Assembly: GCA_037783545.1 (NCBI GenBank)
Contig: JBBELK010000972.1
Coordinates: 62,001-126,000, forward strand
Direction: 5' to 3'
Length of the DNA: 64,000 nt
Origin: Henricia sp. BOLD:AAB3569
Lineage: Eukaryota > Echinodermata > Asteroidea > Spinulosida > Echinasteridae
Shown here: one piece after another, positions 1 to 11,019 of the stretch
How positions within the stretch are numbered: the stretch's first letter is position 1
Layout of the letters: each line of letters opens with the position of its first letter
Notes under the pieces: model-generated
Told to the model about the DNA's origin: nothing
Databases searched by the model: none
The model's input: only the letters and a program-made list of their open reading frames with translations
Made by a program: the position numbers and the translations under genes

Positions 1-300
1 ACCATATCTTAAAACTTCCCAGCCTTGCCAGCTCTGGCCCAGACCTGGCCCACAGTTGGCACCATGTCTTAAAACTTCCCAGCCTTGCCAGCTCTGGCCC
101 AGACCTGGCCCACAGTTGGCACCATGTCTTAGAACTTCCCAGCCTTGCCAGCTCTGGCCCAGACCTGGCCAACAGTTGGCACCATGTCTGAAAACTTCCC
201 AGCCTTGCCAGCTCTGGCCCAGACCTGGCCCACATAGTTGGCATCATGTCTTAAAACTGCCAGCACTGGGCCAGTGCTGGCCCGGCCCTGGCATCTTTGG
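1..300. repeat. 60-bp GC-rich minisatellite
   Basis: Four nearly identical 60-base units stand head to tail, followed by a decayed partial unit. Each contains the core CCAGCTCTGGCCCAGACCTG. Neighbouring units differ by only a few bases, so the array is recent or kept uniform. It runs off the left edge of the window, so its true length is unknown. The same GGCCCAG/CTGGC vocabulary returns in the second minisatellite at 4434-4925. Reading frames through it are repeat artefacts. Confidence 0.9.
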
Positions 301-1221
301 TATTATTTTGGGTGCTATTTTTAATTTTTGTTCTACTCAATTATGAATTCCAGGCCTAGTCCAAGTCTAATAGATCTACAAAAAATAAGAAAATCAAAAG
401 AATTTAAGTTAAACATGTAAACTACATGTACATGTACAAATATATAGGACCTACATTTTATAGTGTATGTGTACATATACATGTAAATAACTAATTATAT
501 TTTTTCCTTTATTAATTATATGATTAATGTATTTTTAAGAAAACAAAATCCGTCAAAATCCGTTTTTTTTCCTTTTTCTAATATCTGTATTCCTACGCCG
601 CAGCATGCTGTGTAAGTCTGGTACTCTCTGCACATACAGTGAATTACACATACACAGTGCACTGCCTTATATTTTGTACCAGACTATTCCTACCCATGCT
701 GGTTTGCTGGATTTGCTGTTAACTCTAGTGCTAAGAAATCGCCTTAAACTTCAGTCATCCTCCATTTTTTGCAGAAGATTTACATTTTTTCGGCAATGTC
801 AACCACTATCCAGAGCAGTAAGTAACCTATTTCTTGAATATTTGAAAAAAAGGACGGGAAAAAAACCTGTCTAAATGTTTGATTGTCAAGCCACATGTTG
901 TGCATAGACGTATCTAGACGTACACATTGTACATCATATATTTCTGCTGGTTTTTTCCACCTTGGTATTTGAAATTCACCATGTTTAGTGATACTTTTAG
1001 TACATTTACTTAATCTTTTCAGGTGTCTTCTTCAAGAGGTATCCAAATCTCATCAAACAAGATTTTCGGGATCACCAGTGATTTTCTTGATGCTGGGGAT
1101 CGACAGACGGAAATCCGCAAAAAGGAGGCCAGGCAAGGCAAAATAAGGTTTAAACGCTCATTGTATTGTGAAATTAAAACTTCATGCATGCTGCAAAATC
1201 AACGTTTAGTAGAATTACAGT
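301..1221. other. AT-rich DNA without a recognised gene
   Basis: I see no coding exon here. The stretch is AT-rich with TACATGTACA-type microrepeats (about 420-490). Two short open frames (605-874 and 1023-1262) show no domain and no consistent splice sites. Confidence 0.5.
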
Positions 1222-1611
1222 TTGGTATTTTTTCCGTATACATAGAACAAAGATTTAAATGAAATTACCTCCAATTTTAAGAGATATCATACTTGCACGT
1301 CTGTCGGAAATGTTGCATAAAAATTTCTGAGATAAATGATAAATTTACTGCATGAAGTAATGCACAAAATTACGGCGCGAGTGGTCCGTGCGTAAGCTCG
1401 ACAACGGAGGGCGCTGCGCGCGCGCGAGAATGCTTATCTTGTGCACTAACTGAATGCAACTTTTGAAGAGGAAAATGTGATTTTTCTACATAAAAGCAAC
1501 ATTTGTGACAAAAGTGCAAGTGGGAAGTATATCTTAAAATTAGATTATCTGTTGATTCCAGGAGGATTCCTTCAAATCTTTGTTCGATGTATAAAGAAAA
1601 AAACCTACAGT
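1222..1611. mobile_element. MITE family A, copy 1
   Basis: A non-coding element of about 390 bases. It starts with GGTATTTTTTCCGTATACAT and ends with the inverted match, ATGTATAAAGAAAAAAACC. The interior has a conserved GC-rich block (about 1370-1430). Two more copies lie at 3275-3609 (inverted) and 61024-61393. Three copies sharing both ends and the interior make this a dispersed non-autonomous transposon. The superfamily is not evident because no clear target duplication is seen. Confidence 0.75.
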
Positions 1612-1828
1612 TGAACCTTGTATGAGAAGAGCACTGCTGTTAATTTATCAGTTTGCTTGTAACCAAGCAGATTTAAACCCTGGTTCATTGTTCTACTTCC
1701 TGATATTAAATACAACTTTCTATTAGGGAATAATAAAAGACTATATAACCTTTTTTATAAGCAGAATTGTGTATTAACGATGTTTTAGTGAGGTTTGACT
1801 ATACATGTACATGTACATAGGCCCTACC

Positions 1829-2960
1829 CGGTACCCCTAGAACTATGGGGGATATACTCTCCCCCATAGGTAATGTTGTTTTTTTCCAATATGGCGGCGC
1901 CTGAACTTTAAGATCGGACCGATACGGTTTAAGCTAGCGCAATAATCCGCTGCCCAATCGCCACCAAACTCCGTCTGATAGTTCTTGAGACACTCACCTT
2001 GCGTGTGTCTACGGAATTTCGGTACCATTTGTCCACTAAATTCTCCGAAAATAATGTTGGGAAATGAATGGTTACATGTACGAAAATGTCATGTACATGT
2101 GTATCATGTGGTTTTGTAGATATAGACTGGTTTCCGTCCACATATTCCACATAGGAGAATCAAGCGTAGACTAGTTCCCGGTCTACATATTCCACACACA
2201 CGCGTCGATGTACATCGTCTCAAACTGTCGGAATCTTTTTGTCTGCCCGTCAAGTGCGTGGGAAGTCGCGCAGCGGGTGTTTTAAACTGGAAAGGAAATC
2301 AGAAACATCCAAAAGCATAGGTCCTTACTAAATCGTTTCTCACCTCAATGGTATTACCTAAAATTCACTACAAAATTCAAACTGAAAAAAAACAAACGCA
2401 CCGGCAAAACAAATTTTGAATTTTGTAGTGAATTTTAGGTAATACCATTGAGGTGAGAAACGATTTAGTAAGGACCTATGCTTTTGGATGTTTCTGATTT
2501 CCTTTCCAGTTTAAAACACCCGCTGCGCGACTTCCCACGCACTTGACGGGCAGACAAAAAGATTCCGACAGTTTGAGATGATGTACATCGACGCGTGTGT
2601 GTGGAATATGTAGACCGGGAACTAGTCTACGCTTGATTCTCCTATGTGGAATATGTGGACGGAAACCAGTCTATATCTACAAACCACATGATACACATGT
2701 ACATGACAACTTCGTACATGTAACCATTCATTTCCCAACATTATTTTCGGAGAATTTAGTGGACAAATAGTACCGAAATTCCGTAGACACACGCAAGGTG
2801 AGTGTCTCAAGAACTATCAGACGGAGTTTGGTGGCGATTGGGCAGCGGATTATTGCGCTAGCTTAAACCGTATCGGTCCGATCTTAAAGTTCAGGCGCCG
2901 CCATATTGGAAAAAAACATTACCTATGGGGGAGAGTATATCCCCCATAGTTCTAGGGGTA
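1829..2960. mobile_element. 1.13-kb foldback element with 550-bp arms
   Basis: The left arm (about 1832-2381) and right arm (about 2415-2960) are near-perfect inverted copies around a loop of about 33 bases. The tips read TACCCCTAGAACTATGGGGG and its complement. The 12 bases CATAGGCCCTAC occur on both sides (1817-1828 and 2961-2972), as a target duplication would, but AGGCC motifs are common here, so this is only suggestive. No domain is seen. Open frames in the arms mirror each other and are shadows. The near identity of the arms points to a young insertion. Confidence 0.85.
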
Positions 2961-3067
2961 CATAGGCCCTACATATTTGAAAACAAATAAAAATTCAATC
3001 TCTTATAGATTTTATATTGATTGATAGTCTGTGCCATTTACCAACTAAACGTTTAGAAACTTAAAAT

Positions 3068-3171
3068 AAAGCAAAGGTTCGTCACTGCGCGCGTTATGCC
3101 TTTGCTATGGAGGTGCGTATTCTGTAGCACGAATTTGGCCTCATGCGCGCATTGACGAGCCTCTGCCTTTA
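3068..3171. mobile_element. Palindromic MITE family B, copy 1
   Basis: A hairpin-forming element of about 104 bases. It is bounded by AAAGCAAAGGTTCGTCA and TGACGAGCCTCTGCCTTTAA, with a GCACGAATTTGGCC core. Fuller copies are at 4288-4429, 32214-32352 and 56259-56374, and a remnant is at 28236-28292. Confidence 0.7.
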
Positions 3172-3274
3172 ATTTTTACAACAATATATGCATATGAAAT
3201 GAATAGTACTAGTCTTGATAATAAGAGCGCTGTTAATACAACATTGTTCTTATAATGTTAATGGTTTTCGGCAA

Positions 3275-3609
3275 ATTTTATGGTACATTTTCCATATACA
3301 TTGAACAAAGATTTGAAGGAAATTACCTCCTGGAATCAACAGATAATCTAATCTTACGATATACTTCTCACTTCCACTCTTTATAAATTGCATTCAGTTA
3401 GTACACAAGATAACCATTCACGCACACATGCAGTGCCCTCTGTTGTCGCGCCGTAATTAGCCTGTACTTAATTAATTTTAACATTTATTTATCTCAGAAA
3501 TGCAATATTTTCGGCCTTTTCTGACAGAAGTGGGAGGTATCTTAAAATCTGTTGATTCCAAGATGTAATTTCATTTAAATCTTTGTTCAATGTATAAGGA
3601 AAAAATACC
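3275..3609. mobile_element. MITE family A, copy 2 (inverted)
   Basis: The same termini as copy 1 (CATATACATTGAACAAAG on the left, AATGTATAAGGAAAAAATACC on the right). The interior is the reverse complement of copy 1, so it sits in the opposite orientation. The GC-rich middle block is shorter than in copy 1. Confidence 0.7.
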
Positions 3610-4287
3610 TAAGTCGGCAATGCGGCCGATTTGTGCCTGGCCTAGACTTGCCCAAGTTATTATTGGTGGACCACCAATAATGTGAAAAATTAACAGTAAT
3701 TGTTCAATAACTAATTGTTGGTTTTTTTTTTCTTCCTCGATGTCTCATTTGAAAGCGAATAACTTGTTTCTACAATTATAAATTCAAAAATTGATTTTTT
3801 TAAGGTGAAAAACCCAAAAGGCATGGGCAATACATGTACATCTTTAAGGTCCTTGCTGTTCTTTTATTGTTTTTGTTATAACGAGGTATTTTGCCCCGAG
3901 TACATGTACATGTACCTATATTAACAAGATTTGTCTGCACATTTACACAAAGCATTTTTAATGCATTCAGTATCCCTTTGATGCCTTTTGACCAAAAAGT
4001 ATAAAAAGTTATTTTAGTCAATAATATGGCTTGAACCCATTATAGTAAACTTGGTTATGAAAGAAATAAACGTGAACTTTCGAGATAGTCATTTATATGT
4101 AAGTACACACACATGTATGTATGTAATGACATGTTGTATTAAAGTTTATTATTTTCTAGAAATACATTTTCTGGTTGCTTTGTCTATAATTATCTTGCCG
4201 TTTGGTGACATTAATTTTAATTAACACATGTCTGGTTAGATAGGAAGAAATAAAAACAAGCTTCATAATAGTGTACACATTAAACGA
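3610..4287. other. AT-rich spacer, no gene seen
   Basis: AT-rich sequence with TACATGTACA runs (about 3900). No open frame has a domain or plausible exon borders. Confidence 0.5.
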
Positions 4288-4429
4288 TTAAAGGCAGAGG
4301 CTCGTCAACTTGCGCGTGCGGCCAAATTTGTGCTACGAAATATGCAGCTCCCATGTCTTTGTTATGGAGCTGCATATTTCGTGGCACGAATTTGGCCTCG
4401 CACGCGCATTGACGAGTCTCTGCCTTTAA
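4288..4429. mobile_element. Palindromic MITE family B, copy 2
   Basis: The cleanest member of the family: 142 bases folding into an almost complete hairpin. It runs from TTAAAGGCAGAGGCTCGTCA to GACGAGTCTCTGCCTTTAA, with inner arms around ATGCAGCTCCAT. It lies directly before the GC-rich minisatellite. Confidence 0.8.
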
Positions 4430-4433
4430 CCGG

Positions 4434-4925
4434 CCTGCCAGTGCCGGGCCAACCAGCAACCAGCCTTGGGCCACCTATGTGCCAGCTTTGGGCCAGCCCT
4501 GGCAGCCATCTATGGGCCACATAAGTGCCAGCTCTGGGCCAGCCCTGGCAGCCAGCCTTGGGCCACCTCGGGGCCAGCCCAGGCAGCCATCCTTGGGCCA
4601 CCTAAGTGCCAGCTCTGGGCCAGCCCTGGCAGCCAGCCTTGGGCCACCTAGGGGCCACCTCTGGGCCAGCCCTGGCAGCCATCCTTGGGCCACCTAAGTG
4701 CCAGCTCTGGGCCAGCCCTGACAGCCAGCCTTGGGCCACCTATGGGCCAGCTCTGGGCCAGACCTGGCAGCGACTTGGCTAGCCATCCTTGGCCCAACCC
4801 TGGCCCACGTGAGCATTAACAAGGTTGGTCCAGAGCTGGCATGCCAGGCCTGGCCCAGCTCTCTGTGCCAGTTCTTGCCAGCTCTGGGCCAGGCCTGGGC
4901 CGGTGGTCTTGTGCTGGAGGTGCAC
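4434..4925. repeat. GC-rich minisatellite upstream of the RAG1-like gene
   Basis: About eleven diverged tandem units built from GCCAGCTCTGGGCCAGCC and GCAGCCAGCCTTGGGCCACC. It is rich in GGGCCA and CTGGC and related in wording to the repeat at 1-300. It ends just before the first recognised exon of the RAG1-like gene. Open frames on both strands through it (repeats of Ala, Gly, Pro, Trp) are artefacts. Confidence 0.85.
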
Positions 4926-5766
4926 ACGGTTTTTACAGGATGGCGAGTTTGCAAATGCTGATCATAGAGAAACAGCTTTGATATCATGGGTGAAACACTC
5001 AAGAACTGGAAGATGCGAGACCTGTGATCTTTACAGTGGAATGCAGAAAGGGGGTCGACCAGTCAAGAGAAAGCGAAGTGGATATGGTCTTCCAAATGTA
5101 GTGGTTACAAATGCGAGACACATTGATGAGATTGACTCATTGTTGTTCAACATAGGGCCCTTCGAATCTGAACCAATTCCTCAGAACTTGGACACACTTC
5201 ACACAACAGATGCAGAAAGTTTGTTTATCTGCTCTATTTGTCAGTGCATATTGGGCTCACCAGCGGTTCAAACACCATGTGAGCACAATTTCTGCGGAGA
5301 GTGCTTGCTTGCGTGGTTTCAACACTTACAAAATAGTGTTGTGAGGTGCCCTGTATGCAATATGCAAGTTCACATTAAGGATGTGACACTATCTCCAAGG
5401 GTTTTACGAGTACAATTGCTAAGTCTATCGACAGTGTGTGTCCAATGTGGAACAGTTGGAAAATTAGACCAAATGAAGAGTCACGTCTGTCCCCCCAAAC
5501 CCCAAAAGTCTACATGCAAAGCTGCAGTGTTCTACGCACCACATTCCCCCATCAAAAATCAACAAGTCTCTGCATCTGATGAAGCAACTAAGGCTGCCCG
5601 CTTACTTAAGTCAATGGCTTCAAAACACACAAGAGGAACCCCAATTCCCCAGGAGATTGAGGAGGCTGCTGATAGGTGGACTTGGCTAAAGCTAAAGCAA
5701 TCAAAAAACACTCGACTAAAGACTCTTGGCAGGGTAGGAACCTTTATTTTCGCAACAGAGAAATAG

Positions 5767-5824
5767 CTTCATTCGACAAAGATTAGTTAATTTATTGAAG
5801 AGAATTAATCTTTGTCGAATGAAG
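5767..5824. repeat. Hairpin repeat in intron 1 of the RAG1-like gene
   Basis: A near-perfect inverted repeat, CTTCATTCGACAAAGATTA and its complement, around a short AT loop. The arm resembles the CTTCGTTCGACGAAGATTA arms of family L repeats near 49600 and 52800, so it is probably a minimal member of that MITE family. Confidence 0.65.
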
Positions 5825-6623
5825 GGCTGTGTATTTACAGGAAAGCTCACTCAAACAAAACTAGAAAAAGAAAATAAATAAATAAATAAGAAGTTTTAAG
5901 GTGAACTGAATTTGAAAATAATGCAGAAGTTGACCATGGCTTTAGAAATTAGAAAACATTTTTTTAAAAGTGTTTCCTAACAAAATCTTAATTTTGTTGC
6001 ACTCCTAAAATTGTTATTTTTTCCCCAATAAATCTGCACTTACATGTATCAATGCTTGATAAATAATTTTAAGGGAAAAGAAATAAGCTTCTGCATTATT
6101 TGTTATGTACTGAATTACTCTCCCCCCCAATTTAGCCAGCATATGTGAAACTTGTCAGTCACAAGGAAGCAAGTGATGACCCTCAGCTTACAGCAAGCAC
6201 GCCATGTACAGGTTCTGATGAAACAATCAGTGCAAATCAGTCCCTTGCAATGATGCGAGACTGCCAGTTGGCATGGGAGCAGTTAAGGAAACTTCGCAGG
6301 TAATTTTTCCTTACACGTTAAAAACATACCGTACATGTACTATGACATTTGGTCATTATAACAAGTATACCCAAAACACACAAATTGTCCATGCATTACT
6401 TTCATTAAAAAAACAAAAATAAACTACAGCGATGCTTTGCAGGATTGATGCTGCTATTGTGTCTAAAAAAATTAATTGGTCAAAATTACTCTTTCCATAA
6501 AGCTTTCCGCGTATTGCCATAGGAATGCACGGAGAAGTTGTACAAAGTGTCATTGTTTGCCCAGTTTTCGGTGCTCATACAACACGACATCACTGCAATT
6601 TACGTTTTTTTATTTGTGATGTA

Positions 6624-6716
6624 ACACTATGAGCAACTAGCAATGGAAATTGGGCATAAACCATTGTTATTAACATTGGTTTGTGCCCAATTTCAATTGT
6701 TAGTTGCTCATAGTGT
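6624..6716. mobile_element. Hairpin MITE in intron 2 of the RAG1-like gene
   Basis: Two 40-base arms (ACACTATGAGCAACTAGCAA and its complement) flank a TTGTTATTAACA loop. The insertion lies wholly inside the intron and leaves the exons untouched. Confidence 0.75.
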
Positions 6717-7929
6717 AAAGTTCATATGTTTGAGTTGCATTTGTTTAGCACAAAATGTCCTTTTGCAGATACCTCAGCACTTCTAGAGTGTCTATTCCCT
6801 CAGAGCATTCAATGAGGCGGCAACAGAAAGCACTACTGCAGGACAACATAGTTGGCAAGATGGTTCCTCTGTTGTTCAAGTCCACACATGCCAAGGGGGT
6901 AGATGGAATGCAGACACAAGAAGTTCCATGAACTGTCGTAGATCTGCAGAGGATGGTCTTTGATTATCTGGATCGGCATCACCTGTGAGTGTCCATGTTG
7001 AATGGTTGTTTTCCCGATGTTTATTAGTATGCAGCTTTTACTGGAAGTAAAGGAAGTAAAGGAAAATACCATGTATGCATTTTCATTTCAGCTATTTTCT
7101 TCTTCTTTTTATTCTAGAAATGGCTCACTGACTTGGCATAATAACATAATTCCAAAGGATGAGATCTGGCTGAAAATCGGTGGGGACAAGGGGGGGAATT
7201 TTTTTAAGATGTGCTTCCAGATAGTAAACACTTATCATCCGAATTCAAAGAACAACACGGTTGTGTTCCTGTGCTGTGAAGGTGATGATTCCAGTGTGAA
7301 TCTAAGAAGAGTTATGCCGCCAGTTACAGAACAGCTGGCCAAGCTTCAAAATCAGACATGGAGGTACTGGTACAAATGCATACATAATTGTGTAGTGATG
7401 ATGGGAGTGCAATACCCAACGATTTGAACAGCAAATTCTGGCCTTAAAAATAAAAATGGAAAGTCAGATTCGATAACAAACTGGTGATAATACACTCCCG
7501 GTAGATATGTTAACAGGTTTAATATTTGAACTTTATTTACATACCTCTGAAATCCTATTTCAGCATCTGTGTCTGCGTTACACAGTTTTCTTGCACCTGG
7601 CAATCACAAACGAGGAAATTATCATTCATGGTTATTGCATTTTCAGTACATAACATACATTCAACATTTATTTTATAGAGGGAAGTCTATCAGGACATTT
7701 GTCTTTGGCGATTACGAGCTTCTTACGAAGGCATATGGATTGTGCAGTTGCAATGGTAAGTCTGCAGTGTCCATGCCGAAAGCTGATCTTAACTCCTTCG
7801 CAGCGGCTAACCATTTTCTATTTTATTCCCCTAGAGCGGGAGACTGCACTTGCAGTTTTTGGTTATACAGTACATGTACATGTCTCTGGGGCTGGAGACT
7901 TAATAACCAGTTTTTATGTTAAGTCGTAA

Positions 7930-8560
7930 ATAAATTTTATTTCCAAAATCCAGTCACAATTCATTTTCTCAAGAGTCAAGTCAGGTCAAAAACTAAAAAC
8001 TGACTTGAGCCAGTCAGCAAGTTAAGAGACCATACATGCAGTTCCCCGTCGCAAAGGGGTTAAAGATACTAACCACACTGTAATATTATGGGTGTGTAAA
8101 TAAGCACACAAGTTATGAAGATAATCGGAATAGTTCAGCCAATTTATTCATGTATATCTTCGTGTCAGTCATCCATGACGAGAGTGTTAAAACAAAGTAC
8201 TTGTTTACATATCATTAGTGGGTATTGACATGACGTCACTTTAACGTCAGTATTTGACGTCATAGGTGTCATAAATATAACGTCGGTACGACGTCATATA
8301 AAGGTTATCACATTACGTCAGTACGGCGTCGACATACTGCGTCGAATTAACGTGGGTTTAGGGACAACAATTTACGTCATGCTTGCGTCGCTATTCTGAC
8401 GACAACCGGACGTTAACGGCCACATACGTGGGCACACGACGTGTCAAAGACGTATTTTTTCAGTCGTTTTCGAGTCGTGCGTCATAAAATGGTCGTGACC
8501 AAAAAATGACGTCTTATAGACGTCTTTTTCTAGCTGTAAAAAAAATGCAATGCATTGTGG
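7930..8560. repeat. ACGTC-motif-dense non-coding stretch
   Basis: From about 8225 to 8540 the hexamer GACGTC and its relatives (TGACGTCA, ACGTCA, TACGTC) recur about twenty times at irregular spacing on both strands. I see no coding frame. This pattern resembles the subterminal repeat zones of CACTA or similar transposons. It could also be read as CRE-like sites, but the density favours a transposon end. Similar motifs reappear at 11085-11330. Confidence 0.45.
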
Positions 8561-8830
8561 GATTGCATGTAACTCAACAGATTTATCGTGTAAAAAGGCT
8601 AATTTGATTCAGTTTTGGCAGTTATTTTGATTGTTGTAACTGTGTTGTTGCTTGATAATAGGCAAATTTGCAATTGTCCGGGATGAACAAACTAAAAGTG
8701 GCGAGTGATTAGAATTAAATTTGGTATTCGGTTAGTAGGTGTGTGCCAACCATGGGTTACAGGGTGCAGGTTTTTGTGGAGCATAAATAGAAGTCGCACA
8801 TTAAGATAATGTATGAGTAGTATATAAGTA

Positions 8831-8908
8831 GTGTATGAGTATGTATAAGTAATGTATGAATATGTATAAGTAATGTATGAGTAGCGTATGAGACGTCAGG
8901 GGAAAAGA
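8831..8908. repeat. 78-bp block duplicated at 11017-11094
   Basis: A run of GTATGAGTATGTATAAGTAA-type units ending in GAGACGTCAGGGGAAAAGACG. It is repeated essentially identically 2186 bases downstream. It ties the ACGTC-rich zone at 8225-8540 to that at 11085-11330 as parts of one repeat family. Confidence 0.8.
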
Positions 8909-8929
8909 CGGACATGCTAGTGTGATATT

Positions 8930-9125
8930 TTGTCCACGAGTGATAGCCGCAGACCATGTGTGTCTATGACTAGTCGATGATCAAGCCAGTTATAGCTTTT
9001 AGGCAGTCGATGTCCACGAGTGACATATTCAGACCACGAGTGTCTATGACCAGTCGGTTAGGCAGTCGATGTCCGTCCACGAGTGACATCTGCAGACCAC
9101 GAGTGTCTATGACCAGTCGATCAAG
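8930..9125. repeat. Three tandem copies of a 60-64 bp unit
   Basis: Units contain GTCCACGAGTGACAT followed by CAGACCACGAGTGTCTATGA. Two copies (about 9001-9125) are very close and a third (about 8937-8990) is diverged. Non-coding. Confidence 0.75.
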
Positions 9126-10200
9126 CCAGTTAGGCAGCGTTTGTACGTGTGTATGTTCGTACACGCCAGTATGTAAACTTAATTTGTTCCATCCCTAAAG
9201 TTTTGTTTTTTACTTTCAGAGCATTTTGAAGAATGTCATTTGAAAGCACCTTCAAGTCGATACGAGCTGAAAAGTAGACGATTATCGAAGCGCACGGGCT
9301 GGTGATTTCCCTTAGCCTGTAAGCCGCACGCAAACCGCGCGGGAAGTCATAAGGCTTCGAGTTTTCGCAGCGAAACCAACGGAGTGAAAACGGCATTCGC
9401 CGCGTCTTCAGGTTTCATCCACCAGACTAGCCTTGCAATCCGCACCATCGGATGGACACAAGTCGGCCAGTATGTGTTGGTTCCCTTACCAATTAAGCTT
9501 CATTGAATCAGTCCTGGACAGCACGCACCAAGCCATCTTTAATCAAAAAGTTCTCAAGACTCCTTTTGGGTGAGAAGCTGTCAAATATTAGACTAATCCT
9601 CGTCGAAAGTGGCCAACATGAATCATCATACACCTGACATTCGTCTGCATGTCTTTTTCATTATTTTGCCGACTTTATCGCATCACGTTCTGTTAAAGGA
9701 ATCTCCATTATCTCGGACAAGGACAATTTTCTCAGGATGGGCACTCTGCATGCGTTACCCGGCCACTAGGAGTTCACCATTGCGAACAGGCCTTTAAGCT
9801 GCATGTGCCACAGCTATAAAACGAATCTCGTGCACTATACGACCTACAGAAAGCTGATTGACATTTTAGTACGTGTCAGTTGCGATACGCACCTTTTCCT
9901 AGGACAAGCACGTATATATCGGAGAGGCATCGCAAGCGGGTTCTGTATCGCACGTCGGGAGGAGGAGAACCGGTTGCAACCGGCGACATGCACACAAAAC
10001 TATTATTTTAACAAATTATCATTTATCCTTTGCTATGAATCTTTAAGGTGCTACATAGAGTCATCGCGGCTAAAGTATAATTATGTCACTTTTCTTCGTT
10101 TTCAATGCAAACTTTGTCCTCGCATTATAGTACAAATCACATGACATTGTACTTAAAGTGGGCGTATGTGACTGCAGCTATCCCAGAATAAAACAAGATA
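9126..10200. other. No gene recognised
   Basis: Mixed-composition sequence with short open frames only (for example 9130-9396 on - and 9803-10144 on +). None shows a domain or supporting splice sites. Confidence 0.45.
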
Positions 10201-10204
10201 ACAT

Positions 10205-10538
10205 AGTCCTGGTGTCACGTTTTGTAAGGAATTAGTATTTCACGAATTAATTAGTCATACAATTAGTCATTTGGAATTTAATTCGTCTTCCGGAACTCGG
10301 GTGACTAACATGATTAGTAATTTGGATGTGATCTAATTAGTCTTTCAAAAAAATTAGTCTTACAAAAATCTGCATTAGTCTTTGCATAAACTAAGATTAG
10401 TATTTTCCTGAAATTGGTTAGTCAAAAAATGTCCAGTTAGTCTTTTAGATTGCAAAATTAGTCACGTGTTCAAAGACTAATTTTTATTTCCAATTTGACT
10501 AATGTTTGGTGCAAAATGACTACTTAATTTTTACAGTG
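10205..10538. mobile_element. CACTA-like element terminus with ATTAGTC subterminal repeats
   Basis: The motif ATTAGTC or its complement recurs about fifteen times, and the block ends in TAATTTTTACAGTG. Read on the - strand this begins CACTGTAAAAATTAAGTAGT, the expected form of a CACTA/EnSpm tip. No matching opposite terminus with the same motif was found, so this may be a solo end. TA follows the tip. Confidence 0.5.
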
Positions 10539-10539
10539 T

Positions 10540-11019
10540 ATTACGGCGTTATAACGCCGTAATTTTACAGTGTTATAGTGACCGACGGCCACGCGTGCCA
10601 GTGTTTGTCAATACACCGCCGGCATTGTATGTGAAACTACCAAAACTTGTTCTAGCTAAACATAAGTCATAACAGGATCGGATTACAGCATATTAGCCTC
10701 ATATTGGCGCAACCTAGTTCATAATAGAAGACAGCTAAGTTAAAGGTATGTTAATTGTCTTTGCAAAGAGACGATTTGACAATGTAACGTAAATTCTCAC
10801 CTACCCCTAGATTTGGGGGGATATACATTGGGTGAGGTCACAATTTTATGTGTGTTACGTGTTAGTGTTAGTGTTACATCTGTTAACAGACTGTTATCTC
10901 AATCAGAATTGTGACATCAGAACAAACGCCGTGTTAACACGGCGTGTTAGTGTGTGTGTTGAAAATCGTGCGCAGAACTGCAAATTGCAGTGAGTGAGGG
11001 CGCAATTATGTGCTCCGTG
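10540..11019. repeat. 480-bp duplicated block, copy 1
   Basis: Identical but for one or two bases to 11716-12195, at an offset of 1176. It begins with the palindrome TTACGGCGTTATAACGCC and TTTTACAGTG. It contains the left part of a family C MITE (TIR GGTCACAATT from 10836). At 11017 the two copies part company: this one enters the 78-bp block also seen at 8831. Confidence 0.9.

Larger units (their letters stand above)
4939..7755 (+). pseudogene. RAG1-like transposase relic (RING N-terminus plus DDE core), five exons
   Basis: Five exons with GT/AG borders and consistent phases: 4939-5733, 6136-6299, 6769-6984, 7118-7363, 7679-7755. Exon 1 has a CETC zinc knuckle and a GGRPVKRKRSG basic patch. 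A C3HC4 RING follows (about residues 98-143: CSIC, CEHNFCGEC, CPVC), then a CVQC...H...C finger, the same order as in the RAG1 N-terminal region. Exon 4 has IWLKIGGDKGG and PNSKNNTVVF, which I read as the block around the first catalytic Asp. Exon 5 has FVFGDYELLTKAYGL, the second Asp. The zinc-binding domain and third acidic residue are not found downstream. One in-frame TGA lies at 6929-6931 in exon 3. From memory, this combination resembles the N-RAG-TP type elements of molluscs. The 5' end is open: no start codon belongs clearly to exon 1, though ATG at 5041 is in frame. Superfamily call fairly sure, exact family not. Confidence 0.72.

Noticed and set aside
4940-4978. ATG at 4940 as start of the RAG1-like protein
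   Set aside because: It is out of frame with the RING and meets a stop after a dozen codons; 4939 fits better as an exon start.
4280-5002. Several overlapping frames rich in Ala, Gly, Pro and Trp on both strands
   Set aside because: Minisatellite artefacts; only the frame from 4939 onward leads into RING-coding sequence.
8225-8540. Cluster of CRE (TGACGTCA) enhancer sites
   Set aside because: The motif density and the shared repeat at 11085-11330 fit a transposon subterminal zone better than a regulatory element.
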